The position numbers and the translations under genes are program-made. The notes below the pieces were generated by a model, which worked only from the letters and a program-made list of their open reading frames with translations, was not told the DNA's origin and searched no databases. A DNA stretch of 64,000 nt from Salibacterium aidingense DSM 18341 (GTDB lineage: Bacteria > Bacillota > Bacilli > Bacillales > Marinococcaceae), in assembly GCF_000429685.1 (NCBI RefSeq), contig NZ_AUCI01000002.1, positions 62,001-126,000 of the forward strand, given 5' to 3'. The stretch's first letter is position 1, and every line of letters begins with the position of its first letter. Below, piece by piece: positions 41,841 to 51,212 of the stretch.

Positions 41841-43010
41841 ATGGAACAGACGGCGAAAGATGTTCATACAAAAGAGGAATTGTTTCCCACGTACAAAAGG
41901 TGGGATATTACGTTTGATAAAGCAGAAGGAGTGACCATTACCGATAAAAACGGAAAAAGGTATACAGATTTTATGGCAGGAATTGGTGTGAACAATCTTG
42001 GTCATGCCCATCCAGCCGTTGTAAAAGCTGTAGAAAAACAGCTCTATAAAGGATGGCATGCTTCTAATTTTTTTCAATATGACGAACAGAAAGAAACGGC
42101 TCGTTTATTAACATCGCATTCCTGCGGCGATCTTGTATTTTTTGCCAACAGCGGGGCAGAAGCAAATGAGGCAGCTATCAAGCTCGCAAGAAAACACACG
42201 GGACGGCCTAAGATCATCAGCTTTGTCCAGTCTTTTCACGGCAGAACTTTTGGCAGCATGGCCGCAACGGGACAGACTGGAATTCATGAAGGTTTCGGAC
42301 CTATGCTGGAAGGGTTTGAATACCACCCTTACAATGACGTGAATGAACTGGAGAAGGCTGTAGATAATGACACCGCCGCAGTGATTCTGGAAGTGGTTCA
42401 GGGAGAAGGCGGTGTCCGTCCGGCTGATCATGAGTTTTTACGAGCAGCAGAACAAGCGGCCAAACAAACTGGTGCTCTGTTGATCTGTGATGAAATTCAA
42501 ACAGGGATTGGACGGACAGGAAAGTTTTTTGCCTATGAACACAGCGGCATCCACCCGGATATCATTACAGCTGCTAAAGCACTTGGAAATGGTTTTCCGC
42601 TGGGAGCGATGATCGGCCGAGAGTTTTTACGGGAGTCGTTTGGTCCGGGGAGCCATGGCACGACGTTTGGCGGAAATCCTTTGGCAATGGCAGCAGCCAA
42701 ATCAACCCTGGAAACCCTGCTTCATGAAGGATGGGTGGAAGCTGCCGCCTTCAAAGGAGAACGATTTTTGAATGAACTTAATCAGGAATTAACCTCCCTT
42801 TCTATCGTAAAAGAGGTACGGGGAATGGGGATGATGGCAGGTGTAGAATTAACGGAGCCGGCCGCGGATAAAATGAAGAAACTGCGGGATAAAGGAATGC
42901 TTGTTATCGCTGCCGGACCAAACGTCATCCGTATGCTCCCTCCCCTGACCATGGACGAAGAAACATTATCCGGAGGGGTACAAAAGCTCAAAGAAGTGCT
43001 GCTTTCTTAG
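41841..43010 (+). CDS. argD: Acetylornithine aminotransferase
   Basis: The 389-residue class III PLP enzyme has FFANSGAEANEAAIKLARKH, LLICDEIQTGIGRTGKFFAY with the PLP aspartate, the Schiff-base lysine in TAAKALGNGFPLGAMIG and the closing HGTTFGGNPLAMAAAKS. It transaminates N-acetylglutamate semialdehyde to acetylornithine. GGAGGAAGC precedes ATG 41841. A 158-base gap follows before carA, with no clear promoter or terminator. Confidence 0.95.
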   Translation: MEQTAKDVHTKEELFPTYKRWDITFDKAEGVTITDKNGKRYTDFMAGIGVNNLGHAHPAVVKAVEKQLYKGWHASNFFQYDEQKETARLLTSHSCGDLVFFANSGAEANEAAIKLARKHTGRPKIISFVQSFHGRTFGSMAATGQTGIHEGFGPMLEGFEYHPYNDVNELEKAVDNDTAAVILEVVQGEGGVRPADHEFLRAAEQAAKQTGALLICDEIQTGIGRTGKFFAYEHSGIHPDIITAAKALGNGFPLGAMIGREFLRESFGPGSHGTTFGGNPLAMAAAKSTLETLLHEGWVEAAAFKGERFLNELNQELTSLSIVKEVRGMGMMAGVELTEPAADKMKKLRDKGMLVIAAGPNVIRMLPPLTMDEETLSGGVQKLKEVLLS

Positions 43011-43168
43011 GCAGCTAATTATCGGCTTCCACCCTGCAGGCAGGAGATAACGAACTTCACGACATGACTCATACAAACATGCAGCTCGATGATGTGCTTT
43101 CTTCATACGGAGAACAATATTCCTGCTGATGGAAGTTTCACTTTATATGCAGCAAATGAGGAGGAACA

Positions 43169-44257
43169 ATGGTTATGAAAGGATATATAAAATTAGAAAA
43201 TGAAGAAGTGTTTGAAGGAACAATAAATGCAGCCAGCCAGGAAGATGTCTATGGAGAAATTGTATTTTTTACTGGAATGACGGGTTATCAGGAAGTGATG
43301 ACGGATCCTTCCTTTCATGGGCAGATTGTGGTGTTCACCTATCCTCTCATTGGAAACTACGGCTGGAATGAGACCGATTATGAAAGTGTGCATCCCCAGC
43401 CCGCTGGTCTGGTAATCAGCGAAGCGGCACCGGAAGTTTTTCATTATGAAGCAAAACAGACAATTAAAGAAGCGGCGGAAAAAGCAGGGATTCCTCTTAT
43501 TACCGGTATTGATACACGTTCCCTGGTAAAAAGCATACGGGAAAAAGGAGATATGGGAGCCGTGCTGACTGCCTCTCCTTCCCAGGTCAACGTGAGGGAA
43601 TATGAACCAATCGGGGAACAGATGCTGATTGATGAAGTCGCTGTAAAAGAGCCGGCCGCGAGCGGGAACGGAGAGGAACACATTGTGCTGCTTGATTTCG
43701 GCTATAAGCAGTCTATGGTCCGCCGGCTGAATGAAAAAGGCTGCAAGGTCACGGTTGTGCCTTATGACGCCGAAGAGGAAGAAATAGCTGCATTAAAGCC
43801 GGATGGCCTGTTGTTTTCAAACGGTCCAGGTAATCCAAAACAGCTTACTCCTCTCCTGCAGCGGTACCGCAGACTGTCGCAAACGTATCCTTCCCTCGGG
43901 ATTTGTCTTGGGCATCAGCTGCTTGCCCTCGCCTATGGTGGAGATACAGAAAAACTTCGTTTCGGCCATCGCGGAGCCAATCAGCCGGTTCAGGATACAC
44001 ATTCCAACAGAGTATTTATGACATCCCAGAATCACAGCTACGTTGTCAAAGAAGACAGTCTGCCCGCCGGTGAATTTACGATTCAATATAAAAACATCAA
44101 TGATCAATCCATTGAGGGCTTATCTCATATGACACACGATATCACGACTGTCCAGTTTCATCCGGAAGCTCATCCCGGCCCTGCCGACAGCGAAGAGATA
44201 TTTGATCAATTTTTGGAACAACTGAAGAATAAAGGGAGAGAGAAAACCTATGCCTAA
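43169..44257 (+). CDS. carA: Carbamoyl-phosphate synthase small subunit (arginine-type)
   Basis: The 362-residue protein has the N-terminal CPSase_sm domain (FFTGMTGYQEVMTDPSFHGQ) and a glutamine amidotransferase domain with the catalytic cysteine in LGICLGHQLLALAYGG and the His-Glu pair in VQFHPEAHPGP. It releases ammonia from glutamine for the large subunit. GAGGAGGAAC precedes ATG 43169. It overlaps carB by 8 bases. Its place in the arg operon identifies the arginine-specific set. Confidence 0.95.
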   Translation: MVMKGYIKLENEEVFEGTINAASQEDVYGEIVFFTGMTGYQEVMTDPSFHGQIVVFTYPLIGNYGWNETDYESVHPQPAGLVISEAAPEVFHYEAKQTIKEAAEKAGIPLITGIDTRSLVKSIREKGDMGAVLTASPSQVNVREYEPIGEQMLIDEVAVKEPAASGNGEEHIVLLDFGYKQSMVRRLNEKGCKVTVVPYDAEEEEIAALKPDGLLFSNGPGNPKQLTPLLQRYRRLSQTYPSLGICLGHQLLALAYGGDTEKLRFGHRGANQPVQDTHSNRVFMTSQNHSYVVKEDSLPAGEFTIQYKNINDQSIEGLSHMTHDITTVQFHPEAHPGPADSEEIFDQFLEQLKNKGREKTYA

Positions 44258-47200
44258 AGACACAACCATACAAAAGGTCCTGGTGATCGGTTCCGGGCCG
44301 ATCATCATTGGACAGGCGGCAGAATTTGACTATTCCGGCACACAGGCCTGCCTTGCCCTCCGGGAGGAAGGCATGGAAGTCGTATTGATGAACAATAACC
44401 CGGCTACGGTTATGACTGATGAAGCCTGTGCCGATAAAGTATACTTTGAACCACTGAGCATCGAATCGGTGGAAAAGGTAATACAAAAAGAAAAACCCGA
44501 TGGAATTCTTGCAACGCTTGGAGGACAGACCGGGTTGAATCTGGCCTTTTCTCTGGATGACCACGATATTTTGAATAAATATGGAGTGGAACTGCTTGGA
44601 ACACCGGTGGAATCGATTAAGCAGGGGGAAGACCGTGAAGCATTCCGGGCGCTGATGCATGAGCTGGGAGAGCCGGTACCCGAAAGCGAAATTGTAGAAA
44701 AAGAAGAGGAAGCGCTGGATTTTGCAGCAAAAACGGGCTATCCTATCATCATCCGCCCCGCGTACACCCTTGGAGGCGGAGGAGGCGGAATCGCCCATCA
44801 TGAAGAAGAACTCCGCTATATTATTGCGGGAGGGCTGGATGCCAGTCCTATTAATCAATGTCTGGTTGAAAAAAGTATTGCCGGTTTTAAAGAAGTAGAA
44901 TACGAGGTCATGAGAGACGCTAATGATACATGTATCACGGTGTGTAACATGGAAAACATTGATCCGGTCGGCATCCATACTGGAGATTCCATTGTGGTTG
45001 CTCCCTCGCAGACATTAACGGATGTTGAGTACCAAATGCTCCGGGCCGCCTCTCTGAAAGTGATCCGTGCGCTTGGTATCGTTGGTGGCTGCAACATACA
45101 ATTTGCACTCGACCCTGATAGCAAAAAATACTATTTGATCGAAGTGAACCCGCGGGTCAGCCGGTCCTCCGCCCTTGCTTCTAAAGCTACCGGCTACCCA
45201 ATTGCACGTATGGCTGCTAAGTTAAGTATTGGTTATCATCTTCATGAACTGTTAAATCCTGTGACCGGCCACACCTATGCAAGCTTTGAACCAGCGCTGG
45301 ATTATGTGGTAGTGAAATTTCCACGCTGGCCCTTTGACAAGTTTGTTCATGCGGAGAGAAAACTGGGCACGCAGATGAAAGCTACCGGGGAAGTAATGGC
45401 TATTGAAAGGAATTTGGAAGCAGCTTTACAAAAAGCTGTACGCTCTCTCGAAATTCATACACAGGGGTTGGAAATCCCTGGTTTTGACGAAGCATCGGTT
45501 GAATCCTTATATGATATGCTCAGGCAGCAGGATGACCGCCGTTTCTTTATCATTCTGGAATTGCTTCGGAGAGGAGAAACGCCGCTCGGGCTTCACGAGA
45601 AAACATCCATTGATTTATTCTTTTTAAAATCATTTGAGAAGCTGGTTCAGCTTGAAAAAGAAATTCAGCAGGCACATTGGGATAATGTATCCAGTGATCA
45701 ACTTCACATTTGGAAAAAGGCTGGATTCACAGATGACTGGCTGGCTCAGCAGTGGCAGATGGAACCGGAAAAGATTTATGAACAGCGGAAAGCATGGGGG
45801 CTTTTCCCTTCCTACCATATGGTGGACACCTGTGCCGCAGAATTTACGGCAGAGACCCCATATTATTATTCGAGCTGGTATAACAACAGTGATGAGAAGG
45901 AAGATACAGGGAAACCTAAATTATTGATTGTAGGATCAGGCCCAATCCGGATCGGCCAGGGAATTGAATTTGATTACTGTTCGGTTCACGGGGCCATGGA
46001 GGTCAAGAAAGCCGGCTATGAAGCAGTCATTATGAATAACAATCCGGAAACGGTGAGCACTGACTTTGAAATGGCAGACCATCTTTATTTTGAACCACTT
46101 ACAAAGGAAGATGTGATGCATGTAGCGTATACCGAACAGGTCGACGGAATTATTGTCCAGCTTGGCGGCCAAACTGGTATTTCGCTGACGACAGAACTGG
46201 AAAAAGCGGGATGGAATATTTTGGGAACCTCCTCGGATACGATAGATATACTGGAGGATAGAGGACGTTTTTATGAATTTATGAAGGAAGTGGAAGTCCC
46301 CCACATTCCGGGAGTCACAGGATATGATCAGGCTGATGTGTTACAAAAGGCGGAAGATATTGGTTATCCAGTGCTGCTTCGTCCTTCTTACGTTATCGGC
46401 GGACAGGGGATGGCCATTCATACCACAGAGCAGGAATTGAAATCCTATCTTTCGGATATGGATAAAAACGTAGCGTATCCCATTTTGATAGATGCTTATA
46501 TTCCTGGCAAGGAACTGGAAGTGGATGTGTTGACAGATGGTTATGATATCTTCATTCCAGGAATATTTGAACACGTTGAGCCCGCCGGTGTTCATTCAGG
46601 CGACTCGATGGCTGTTACTCCGCCTTTTTCCATAGAATCCGGTGTAAAGAGCCAACTCGTTGAATATGCGCAGAATATTGCACGGGGGATGGACTTTAAA
46701 GGGATATTTAATATTCAATTTGTGTATGACAACCATACATTGTATGTTATTGAAATTAATCCGCGTGCTTCTAGAACGGTGCCGATATTTTCGAAAGTGA
46801 CAGGAGTACACATGGTGGAAGGAGCAGTGGAGATGCTGCTTGGAACGCCATTAAAAGAATGGAGCGGCGGAGCAGCCGGTTTGAAGGAAGAAACTCCATT
46901 TTATACAGTGAAGGCACCGGTATTTTCGAATGATAAGCTTCCAGGCCTGGATCCGCTTCTGGAAGCAGAGATGAAGTCTACTGGGGAACTGATCAGTATT
47001 GCGTATGATAAAGAGGGAGCGTGCAAAAAAGCTTTTGCCTGGTCGGAGGCACAAATACCTCTGTTATTCAAAAAGAAGGGAATCATTTATTGTGAAATAA
47101 ATGAAACGCAACGTCCTCATGTAAAGGAAAGCCTCACATCGCTGGAAAAAATGGGATACACCATCGTTTCCTCCGATTCGGATGACCCATGGTATGAAGA

Positions 47201-47435
47201 GATGGATTTTTCAACATGGGTAAAACATCCTGAGGCAGCAGCGCTCTTAAGCCTGCCTAAAACCGGTTATTCAACGGGGCGGGAACACCGGCAGGAAGCC
47301 TTAAAGCAGAGAAAAACAATTATCACGAATGCAAATACATTTGCTGTCATGGTGGAAGCGATGACAGGTGCATTAAAAGAACCGCGGGCAATAGAAGAAT
47401 GGCTCCAAGAAGCCCCGGCAAATGAAGGAGTATAA
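44250..47435 (+). CDS. carB: Carbamoyl-phosphate synthase large subunit (arginine-type)
   Basis: The 1061-residue enzyme shows two homologous ATP-grasp halves (starting LVIGSGPIIIGQAAEFDYSG and LLIVGSGPIRIGQGIEFDYC), each with the MNNNP motif and an ATP-binding glycine-rich loop (TLGGGGGGIAHH in the first), and a C-terminal MGS-like regulatory domain. It makes carbamoyl phosphate from bicarbonate, ammonia and two ATP. It is slightly longer than the B. subtilis arginine enzyme. The start overlaps carA by 8 bases; argF starts 5 bases after its stop. Confidence 0.96.
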   Translation: MPKDTTIQKVLVIGSGPIIIGQAAEFDYSGTQACLALREEGMEVVLMNNNPATVMTDEACADKVYFEPLSIESVEKVIQKEKPDGILATLGGQTGLNLAFSLDDHDILNKYGVELLGTPVESIKQGEDREAFRALMHELGEPVPESEIVEKEEEALDFAAKTGYPIIIRPAYTLGGGGGGIAHHEEELRYIIAGGLDASPINQCLVEKSIAGFKEVEYEVMRDANDTCITVCNMENIDPVGIHTGDSIVVAPSQTLTDVEYQMLRAASLKVIRALGIVGGCNIQFALDPDSKKYYLIEVNPRVSRSSALASKATGYPIARMAAKLSIGYHLHELLNPVTGHTYASFEPALDYVVVKFPRWPFDKFVHAERKLGTQMKATGEVMAIERNLEAALQKAVRSLEIHTQGLEIPGFDEASVESLYDMLRQQDDRRFFIILELLRRGETPLGLHEKTSIDLFFLKSFEKLVQLEKEIQQAHWDNVSSDQLHIWKKAGFTDDWLAQQWQMEPEKIYEQRKAWGLFPSYHMVDTCAAEFTAETPYYYSSWYNNSDEKEDTGKPKLLIVGSGPIRIGQGIEFDYCSVHGAMEVKKAGYEAVIMNNNPETVSTDFEMADHLYFEPLTKEDVMHVAYTEQVDGIIVQLGGQTGISLTTELEKAGWNILGTSSDTIDILEDRGRFYEFMKEVEVPHIPGVTGYDQADVLQKAEDIGYPVLLRPSYVIGGQGMAIHTTEQELKSYLSDMDKNVAYPILIDAYIPGKELEVDVLTDGYDIFIPGIFEHVEPAGVHSGDSMAVTPPFSIESGVKSQLVEYAQNIARGMDFKGIFNIQFVYDNHTLYVIEINPRASRTVPIFSKVTGVHMVEGAVEMLLGTPLKEWSGGAAGLKEETPFYTVKAPVFSNDKLPGLDPLLEAEMKSTGELISIAYDKEGACKKAFAWSEAQIPLLFKKKGIIYCEINETQRPHVKESLTSLEKMGYTIVSSDSDDPWYEEMDFSTWVKHPEAAALLSLPKTGYSTGREHRQEALKQRKTIITNANTFAVMVEAMTGALKEPRAIEEWLQEAPANEGV

Positions 47436-47439
47436 AATC

Positions 47440-48399
47440 ATGGACGATAATACTTTCGCACAGCCCTCTGGAGAGTTGAAAAATAGAGATGTGCTGACAC
47501 TGCTGGATTTCACAGCAGAAGAAATACAAATGCTGCTTGATTTATCGGAGAAATTAAAACAGGAACAGAAGCAGAATATTAAAAATCCTCTGCTTCAGGG
47601 AAAATCGCTTGGGATGATTTTTGAAAACGCCTCTACCCGCACGAGGGTCTCCTTTGAAACAGGTATGACCCAGCTGGGGGGGCACGCCTTGTTTTTAAGT
47701 CCCCGCGATATGCAGATCGGCCGGGGAGAACCGATAAAAGATACAGCTAATGTCTTGTCCCGCTACGTAGATGCCATCATGATCAGAACCAATTCCCACG
47801 AAACGGTGGAAGAACTTGCCACACACGCAGATGTGCCTGTTATTAACGCTCTCACGGATTTGTATCATCCTTGTCAAGCGCTGGCTGATATATTAACCAT
47901 CAAAGAGCACAAAGGGCAGTTGAATGGACGAAAGGCTGCTTTTGTAGGAGATGGAAATAATGTCGCCCATTCTTTTCTGATTGCTTGCGCAAAAGCAGGA
48001 ATGAATGCTTCCATTGCTGTACCTAAAGGATATGAGCCATCTGACAAAGTATGGCAGGAAATTAAAAGAACCGCGGAAAACAACAAGACTTCGCTGGACC
48101 TCACCCATTCTCCGCAAGAAGCAGTTCAGGACGCGGATGTCATTTACACAGACGTATGGGCCAGCATGGGCTTTGAAGAGGAACAATCAAAACGGGAAGA
48201 AGCATTTTCCGGCTTTCAAATTGATAAATCGCTTTGCAGTTATGCGAAATCTGATTTCATTTTTATGCACTGTCTTCCTGCACATCGTGGGGAAGAAGTG
48301 GCAGAGGAAATTATTGACGGGGCCCACTCTGTTGTATACGATGAAGCGGAAAACCGGCTTCATATGCAGAAAGCAATTCTCGCTTCTGTCATAGAGTAA
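47440..48399 (+). CDS. argF: Ornithine carbamoyltransferase
   Basis: The 319-residue enzyme carries the carbamoyl-phosphate motif FENASTRTRVSFE, the HPCQALAD-type loop YHPCQALADILTI and the ornithine-binding HCLPAHRGEEV. It makes citrulline. The start ATG 47440 is 10 bases after AAGGAG; ATG 47422 would overlap carB and lacks a site. It is the last gene of the arginine operon and ends at a strong terminator. Confidence 0.95.
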   Translation: MDDNTFAQPSGELKNRDVLTLLDFTAEEIQMLLDLSEKLKQEQKQNIKNPLLQGKSLGMIFENASTRTRVSFETGMTQLGGHALFLSPRDMQIGRGEPIKDTANVLSRYVDAIMIRTNSHETVEELATHADVPVINALTDLYHPCQALADILTIKEHKGQLNGRKAAFVGDGNNVAHSFLIACAKAGMNASIAVPKGYEPSDKVWQEIKRTAENNKTSLDLTHSPQEAVQDADVIYTDVWASMGFEEEQSKREEAFSGFQIDKSLCSYAKSDFIFMHCLPAHRGEEVAEEIIDGAHSVVYDEAENRLHMQKAILASVIE

Positions 48400-48412
48400 T
48401 AAATATTTTCGT

Positions 48413-48459
48413 GAAAAAAGCTGCTTTGACAGCATACTATGCTGTTAAAGCAGCTTTTC
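48413..48459 (+). terminator. Terminator of the arginine operon
   Basis: AAAAAAGCTGCTTTGACAGCA and TGCTGTTAAAGCAGCTTTT form a stem of about 18 pairs around TACTA, 13 bases after argF. Confidence 0.92.
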
Positions 48460-48558
48460 ATGAGCGTTGAGCAAACATTGTGAAAATCGTTCTGGTCAGA
48501 AAGTATGGTTTCCGCTACAATGTAAGGGACTACGGTGAAAGGAAAAGGAGCGTGGAAC

Positions 48559-48720
48559 ATGAAATCTCTATATATGGGAGCTCTTCTTTTTTGTGTAGTG
48601 TTAATCCTAACGTTTAGTATTCTCCGTTATGTGGTGAAAGCAGGAGACGGCGTAACCGTAGTGTGTGCGATTATCGCGGCATTCTCTGTAGAATGGTGGT
48701 ATCGGCGGAGGCAGTCATAG
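48559..48720 (+). CDS. Small two-helix membrane protein
   Basis: ATG 48559, 8 bases after AAAAGGAG, starts a 53-residue product with two hydrophobic segments (residues 3-22 and 30-46) and the basic end WWYRRRQS. It occupies the place of the small yjzD/yjaU genes that lie between argF and med in B. subtilis, so it may be a DUF2929-like protein, though the resemblance is limited to size and topology. Function unknown. Confidence 0.6.
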   Translation: MKSLYMGALLFCVVLILTFSILRYVVKAGDGVTVVCAIIAAFSVEWWYRRRQS

Positions 48721-48787
48721 CTTGTGCTGTTTCTTCATACTAGTGTACTGTTACAGTGTTTAGGACAGGGGACAAAGGAGTGTAGTT

Positions 48788-49765
48788 ATGGCTCACGTAT
48801 TTGCAGGATTTAAAGTTTGGGGTGTGTGCAGCACAATAATCATGATGACACTGGTCACAGGTTGTGATAATCCTGTTTCCACGGCCTCTTCAGAGGAGAA
48901 AGCTGCACTTCTTCTGGAAAATACGATAGATGAACAGGGATGGAACAGCAAGGGGTATCAAGGGCTGCTCAATATTCAGTCAGAGCTTGGAATGGAAGTA
49001 ACATATGAAGAAAATGTGGCCGATATGAGAAAATTAAAAGAGACCGTACAGGGGATGCAGGAAAACGGAGTCACGCTCCTGTTTGGCCATGGAAAAACAT
49101 TTGCAGATATGTTTATGAAGATAAAGGATGATTACCCGGACCTCCATTTTGTCAGTTTGAACGGCGCGGCAGAGGGAGACAATATTACTGCTGTCCAATT
49201 CGAGGGTTATGCTATGGGATATTTTGCCGGCAGGCTGTCCAGTGAAATGACTCAGACGAATACTATCGGGGTGATTGCAGCGCAGGAATGGCAGCCGGAA
49301 ACAGAAGGTTTTATTGAAGGAGCGGAAAACAATAAAGAATCGATAAATGTTTTGAAAGACAGCGTCGGCGGCTGGAATGATGAAGACAAAGCGCTGAAGA
49401 TCCAGGAATCCATGACCAGTCAAGAGGCGGACATTATTTATCCTGCCGGAAACGGATTTCATGTCGAAGTGATAAATGAATTAAAATCACAGGGGCTTCA
49501 GGCCATAGGCTATATTGGGGATCAATCCGATTTAGGAGAAACGACCGTTTTGACAAGTACCGTACAACACGTGGATAAAATGTATCAAAACATTGCAGAA
49601 CAATATCAATCAGGAGAGCTGAAAAATGGTACTATTTCCTATGGGTTTAAAGAAGGGGCCATCTCGTTGGGTAGCTTCAGCCCGGCAGTGCCCGACGATG
49701 TAAAAGACGAGCTTGAAAGGGAAATCGATCACTATAAAGATACCGGGGAACTGCCGGGTCAATAA
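48788..49765 (+). CDS. med: Med-like BMP-family lipoprotein (ComK-regulating)
   Basis: The 325-residue protein has lipobox VTGC (Cys26) and the BMP/PnrA-like binding fold (ENTIDEQGWNSKGYQGLLNI, FGHGKTFADMFMKIKDDYPD, EGYAMGYFAGRLSSEM, PAGNGFHVEVINEL). In B. subtilis Med is the positive regulator of comK encoded just before comZ and the fabHA-fabF operon; the same order here supports the name. Whether it binds a nucleoside, as other BMP proteins do, is not shown. Confidence 0.85.
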   Translation: MAHVFAGFKVWGVCSTIIMMTLVTGCDNPVSTASSEEKAALLLENTIDEQGWNSKGYQGLLNIQSELGMEVTYEENVADMRKLKETVQGMQENGVTLLFGHGKTFADMFMKIKDDYPDLHFVSLNGAAEGDNITAVQFEGYAMGYFAGRLSSEMTQTNTIGVIAAQEWQPETEGFIEGAENNKESINVLKDSVGGWNDEDKALKIQESMTSQEADIIYPAGNGFHVEVINELKSQGLQAIGYIGDQSDLGETTVLTSTVQHVDKMYQNIAEQYQSGELKNGTISYGFKEGAISLGSFSPAVPDDVKDELEREIDHYKDTGELPGQ

Positions 49766-49837
49766 ACACCCTTGACGCCTGCCGGCAGGCATGCTTGAAT
49801 AAGAGGCGGAACACTACATAATGTATGAGGTGACACT

Positions 49838-50032
49838 ATGGATCAGGAACGGAATATGAAATTTATGGAGATTGCAATGAAACACGTTCAGGAAGGTCGG
49901 ACCTTTTTAGATGAAAACGGTATTGACCTCGGAATGGAAGATCTACAGCCTGCTTTGAATATGTTGATGGAAGTTATGAATGAAGCATATGAGATGGGTT
50001 ACGAGGAAGGGAAACAAGAACAATCCGGCTAG
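49838..50032 (+). CDS. comZ: ComZ competence regulator
   Basis: The 64-residue acidic helical protein (MKFMEIAMKHVQEGRTFLDE, EAYEMGYEEGKQEQ at the end) matches B. subtilis ComZ, a negative influence on late competence genes, in size, composition and place right after med. ATGAGGTGACACT precedes ATG 49838. A terminator follows before the fab promoter. Confidence 0.88.
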   Translation: MDQERNMKFMEIAMKHVQEGRTFLDENGIDLGMEDLQPALNMLMEVMNEAYEMGYEEGKQEQSG

Positions 50033-50050
50033 TATACTCCAACGGAGCGG

Positions 50051-50081
50051 GGCTGTCCCAAAGGGCAGCCTTTTTGTTTCT
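50051..50081 (+). terminator. Terminator after comZ
   Basis: GGCTGTCCC and GGGCAGCC form an 8-bp stem around AAA, followed by TTTTTGTTT. Confidence 0.88.
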
Positions 50082-50120
50082 CATTCCGATATGTCATATC
50101 CTGCGGCAGGATCAAATAGG

Positions 50121-50165
50121 TGGACAATCATACCATGATGATATAAAATTAAAACCAGGTCATAA
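50121..50165 (+). promoter_or_regulatory. fabH-fabF promoter with FapR-like box
   Basis: TGGACA (50121-50126), 17-base spacer and TAAAAT (50144-50149) form the promoter. TTAAAACCAGGTCATAA (50149-50165) directly follows and is symmetric in the pattern TTA-N2-ACC-N-GGT-N2-TAA, the core of FapR operators that control fatty-acid genes in bacilli. Confidence 0.65.
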
Positions 50166-50230
50166 GATGAAGTGTTAATTCATATTTTACTGTACAACGA
50201 TTTGCCTTTTAAAAAGAGGAGGACCACTAT

Positions 50231-51166
50231 ATGCAACATGCAGGAATATGGGGTATTGGATCATTTGTAGAAGGACGGGAAGTAACAAATACGGAGCTGG
50301 AGAAAACCCTGGATACCAATGACGAATGGATTAGAACAAGAACGGGAATTGAAAGAAGGGTATTTGCGGAGGATGACGTGAACACCTCTGATATGGCATA
50401 CTATTCAGCAATAGAGGCTTTAAATGATGCAGAACTGAATGCAGAAGAACTTGATATGATTCTGGTGGCCACTGTCACCCCGGATTATCCATTTCCCTCC
50501 GTTTCCTCTCTGCTGCAGGAACGACTTGGAGCAGAAAAAGCAGCAGCAATGGATATCAGTGCTGCATGTGCTGGTTTTATATATGGTCTTGCGACCGCCG
50601 AGCAGTTCATAAAAACGGGAATGTACAAACATATCCTTGTTATCGGCTCGGAGAAATTATCAAAAGTTACGGATATGAAGGACCGTAATACCGCTGTTTT
50701 GTTTGGCGATGGAGCGGGTGCTGCTGTCGTAGGGCCTGTAGAAAAAGACAAAGGGTTTCTCTCTTTTGAACTTGGCTCCGATGGCAGTGGAGCTATGCAC
50801 ATCCGCCAGGATCCACAGCTTATTATGAATGGGCGGGAAGTTTTTAAATTTGCTGTAAGACAAATGGGGGAATCATCCATCCATGTCGTTGAAAAAGCAG
50901 GGCTGACGAAAGATGATGTAGACTTTCTTGTACCTCATCAAGCCAATATCCGTATTATGGAGGCTGCCAGAGAAAGATTAGATCTTCCTAAAGATAAAAT
51001 GGCGGTAACTGTCCAGAAATATGGGAACACCTCTTCCTCATCGGTTCCTATTGCTCTGGTGGAAGAATTAAAAAATGGTAAAATAAAAGATGGAGATCTT
51101 GTCGTTATGGTAGGATTTGGTTCAGGACTCGTTTGGGGAGCCACAGCCATGCGCTGGGGCCGCTGA
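50231..51166 (+). CDS. fabH: Beta-ketoacyl-ACP synthase III
   Basis: The 311-residue condensing enzyme starts fatty-acid synthesis by joining an acyl-CoA primer to malonyl-ACP. The catalytic triad is visible: Cys113 in [12 protein letters not shown], His in [13 protein letters not shown] and Asn in [13 protein letters not shown], with the CoA-site [11 protein letters not shown] near the start. AAAAGAGGAGG precedes ATG 50231. It is the first gene of a fabH-fabF operon with a FapR-like box. Confidence 0.95.
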   Translation: MQHAGIWGIGSFVEGREVTNTELEKTLDTNDEWIRTRTGIERRVFAEDDVNTSDMAYYSAIEALNDAELNAEELDMILVATVTPDYPFPSVSSLLQERLGAEKAAAMDISAACAGFIYGLATAEQFIKTGMYKHILVIGSEKLSKVTDMKDRNTAVLFGDGAGAAVVGPVEKDKGFLSFELGSDGSGAMHIRQDPQLIMNGREVFKFAVRQMGESSIHVVEKAGLTKDDVDFLVPHQANIRIMEAARERLDLPKDKMAVTVQKYGNTSSSSVPIALVEELKNGKIKDGDLVVMVGFGSGLVWGATAMRWGR

Positions 51167-51212
51167 TTTTTAAATTGTAAGAAGGACAATGCAGACAAAG
51201 GAGAGAAAAGAC

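Noticed and set aside
44142-44978. 278-codon minus-strand frame across carA/carB
   Set aside because: It is antisense to two well-conserved enzyme genes and its product has Phe/His-rich, non-protein-like composition.
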